Virus record (IMG/VR): IMGVR_UViG_3300008339_000321
Coordinates: 1-30,491 of that record
Reading direction: 5' to 3' (one strand)
Source of the DNA: a virus
Length of the DNA: 30,491 nucleotides
Shown: one piece after another, positions 30,173 to 30,491 of the stretch
Layout: the number at the start of each line of letters is the position of its first letter
Position numbering within the stretch: position 1 is the first letter of the stretch
The notes under the pieces: generated by a model
Seen by the model: only the letters and a program-made list of their open reading frames with translations
Database searches by the model: none
What the model was told of the DNA's origin: nothing
Translations under genes and position numbers: made by a program

Positions 30173-30491
30173 ATGGCACTAGTACCAGCAACAATTACCG
30201 TAAACTTTACCAGTAACTATACTGGAAATCACCGAGTTTGTTATAGACTTGGTGGTGTAGGACCATATGATTGTACTACTATTGTAGCATGTCTTGGTGG
30301 TGGATCACCTTGCTCAACAACTATTAATGTTATAGTTGATGATGAAGGATGTGATGATTATGTATATGATGGATATGTACAAGCTGTTTGTGAAGATGAG
30401 TCATCTCTTACAGGTAGAGTAGCTTGGACAGCTACCTATACTCCTACAAATGCTTGTATATCAATCTTATTTACAGCAGGAGGAGGTGGAT
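30173..30491 (+). CDS. Structural protein, 3' partial
   Basis: An ATG at 30173 (after AAACCAAATAAA) opens a frame that runs past the window end, giving 106 visible residues: MALVPATITVNFTSNYTGNH onward. It is beta-rich with a Cys pattern (RVCYRL, YDCTTIVAC, GSPCST, EGCDDY) like its neighbours, and ends in a Gly-rich stretch that is cut off. It belongs to the same Cys-rich tail cluster. Its full length and any C-terminal domain are unknown. Confidence 0.6.
   Translation, partial: MALVPATITVNFTSNYTGNHRVCYRLGGVGPYDCTTIVACLGGGSPCSTTINVIVDDEGCDDYVYDGYVQAVCEDESSLTGRVAWTATYTPTNACISILFTAGGGG

Overview
The window is one long co-directional block of tailed-phage (Caudoviricetes) late genes: every supported gene is on the + strand, spacing is tight, and no gap exceeds about 130 bases. 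The DNA is AT-rich, and no ribosomal or transfer RNA, insertion sequence, CRISPR array or integrase was seen. The likely host is a member of the Bacteroidota. Several intergenic gaps carry the Bacteroidota promoter pattern (TTTG, 19-20 bases, TAnnTTTG-like), gene starts lack Shine-Dalgarno sequences, and gene ends are mostly TAA. The very long portal (924 aa), large terminase (731 aa), acidic scaffold-like protein (412 aa), capsid protein (541 aa) and an IHF/HU-like protein together recall crAss-like (Crassvirales) or related large environmental Bacteroidota phages. That placement is from memory of family features and was not tested by a search.

Layout: (1) 1-3635, fibre or adhesin-like proteins, including two paralogues with the same N-terminal attachment module, plus a glycosyltransferase. 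(2) 3665-5603, a lysis-like block: small membrane proteins with coiled coils, a two-helix holin candidate and a putative cell-wall enzyme with an SxGC motif. (3) 5606-6977, a metallophosphoesterase and a small unknown protein, closed by a strong terminator at 7001-7034. (4) From the promoter at 7044-7074: a coiled-coil protein, a winged-helix protein, an IHF/HU-like protein, a Cys-rich zinc-ribbon-like protein, a PD-(D/E)XK nuclease, small unknowns, then the large terminase and portal. (5) 15158-18172, the scaffold-like and major capsid genes, ending in a terminator. (6) 18187-23652, a probable head fibre or decoration protein, a 337-aa unknown, nine tiny Lys/Gly-rich basic proteins (one interrupted by an in-frame TAA), a connector candidate and a ferritin. 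(7) 23671-30491, a probable tail or other abundant virion protein with its own promoter and terminator, followed by Cys-rich proteins: a beta-propeller, fibronectin/Ig-like domains and a shared Cys-containing adaptor motif.

Taken together the genes package DNA (terminase, portal), build the head (scaffold, capsid, fibre), fill or coat it (basic proteins), attach a tail and host-recognition apparatus (Cys-rich proteins, fibres) and lyse the host. The most notable points are a ferritin with all ferroxidase ligands in place, the basic-protein cluster with its interrupted member, a repeated promoter grammar, and a conserved coding-region hairpin with paired synonymous changes in two fibre paralogues.
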